Virus record (IMG/VR): IMGVR_UViG_3300039412_000056
Location: 1-30,602 of that record
Length of the DNA stretch: 30,602 nt
Source of the DNA: a virus
Direction: 5' to 3' (one strand)
The translations under genes were made by a program, and so were the position numbers. The notes under the pieces are model-generated. The model had not been told where the DNA came from. It worked only from the letters and a program-made list of their open reading frames with translations, and did no database searches. Of this stretch, positions 30,061 through 30,602 are shown one piece after another; the first letter of the stretch is position 1; the number at the start of each line of letters is the position of its first letter.

Positions 30061-30602
30061 GATAAATATAGTAATTCCGATGGCAGGTCTTGGAAAAAGA
30101 TTTTCAGATTGTGGATATAAATTACCAAAGCCGTTCTTACCACTTGGTAATAAGACGATGATTGAGTATGTGATTGCCAATCTAAATCAAGTTAACCAAT
30201 TCAGTCACCATTCATTTTTCTTTACTTTCATAGTTAATAGGAAGCAATTGGATATTACCGAATTTGAAAGTAAATTAAACAAAATTTTCAACCGAAGTGA
30301 CTATCAAATAATCGACATAGATTACGTTCCACAAGGCCCGGCCGATTCAAGTCTTATTGGTGTGGTTCAGACAGATATTCAACTTCCTCTTATTATAACA
30401 AACTGCGACCAAATTATCGAAGACTATAATTTTGCATTGTTGGAAAAGTTCTGTGAGATAAATGCCGTTGACGGAGTTCTTGGAACATTCCATTCATCAA
30501 GTCCAAAGAACAGTTACGTCAAACTTAGCGACTCAAATGAAGTTATTGATGTTCGAGAAAAGGAAGTAATCAGTAACGTAGCAACTAATGGATTTCATTG
30601 GT
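30053..30602 (+). CDS. Sugar nucleotidyltransferase, 3' end beyond the window
   Basis: The first 183 residues of an NTP-transferase-fold enzyme. VIPMAGLGKRFSDCGYKLPKPFLPLGNKTMIEYVI contains the nucleotide-binding G-G-R signature and the conserved K-P-L; ITNCDQII provides the metal-binding Asp. Such enzymes make NDP-sugars from sugar-1-phosphates, here probably a donor for the neighbouring glycosyltransferases. Truncated by the window, so the exact class cannot be assigned. Confidence 0.85.
   Translation, partial: MSKINIVIPMAGLGKRFSDCGYKLPKPFLPLGNKTMIEYVIANLNQVNQFSHHSFFFTFIVNRKQLDITEFESKLNKIFNRSDYQIIDIDYVPQGPADSSLIGVVQTDIQLPLIITNCDQIIEDYNFALLEKFCEINAVDGVLGTFHSSSPKNSYVKLSDSNEVIDVREKEVISNVATNGFHW

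Overview
The window is from the genome of a tailed double-stranded DNA phage, A+T-rich and densely packed, with a T4-type replication apparatus. The main evidence is a T4/archaeal-style sliding clamp, a clamp-loader ATPase and a family B DNA polymerase encoded in two pieces. Around them lie many small phage genes, a dUTPase and a high load of free-standing homing-type nucleases. No rRNA, tRNA, CRISPR array or insertion sequence was seen. The host cannot be fixed from the sequence. The standard genetic code fits every gene.

Layout. Everything left of about 14.32 kb is on the minus strand and everything right of about 14.37 kb is on the plus strand, so transcription diverges from one short intergenic region. 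Read outward along the minus strand, the order is: an LpxH-like metallophosphoesterase; an exported FecR-like protein; two small unknown genes; the polymerase N-terminal half; a 100-aa gene; an HNH endonuclease; the polymerase C-terminal half; small genes; a PD-(D/E)XK nuclease; a macro-domain protein; a homing endonuclease; the sliding clamp; a 55-aa gene; the clamp-loader ATPase; an 82-aa unknown gene; a nucleoside deoxyribosyltransferase-like protein; a DUF6899-like protein; and three low-complexity, probably virion-related genes, the last cut by the window edge.

The plus strand begins with a GIY-YIG endonuclease and a Cas4/RecB-like nuclease with four Fe-S-type cysteines. Next come a homing nuclease, a small ribbon-helix-helix (RHH)-like gene and a GT4 glycosyltransferase. 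Two RHH-plus-nuclease cassettes follow, on either side of a group of small genes and dut. The right end is a glycan cluster: a GT4-like enzyme, two GT2 enzymes, three SAM methyltransferases including a sugar C-methyltransferase type, and a sugar nucleotidyltransferase. A leucine-rich-repeat protein and another homing nuclease interrupt it.

Most notable observations. (1) Three nuclease loci share a 5' module whose best-conserved reading is not the nuclease frame but a 49-55 aa basic protein starting MGRKKL in another frame. Two further nuclease loci are each preceded by an overlapping 50-aa RHH-like gene. In all five, a small, probably DNA-binding protein is paired in the same frame relation with an interchangeable nuclease. 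(2) A recurrent promoter-like motif, roughly TTTG, then GTTTTA, then exactly 13 nt, then TATTTATA, lies 3-5 nt before the ATG of most of these cassettes and of several other genes on both strands, which suggests leaderless or near-leaderless transcripts. (3) The polymerase is split between motif A and motif B by an HNH gene and a second small gene.
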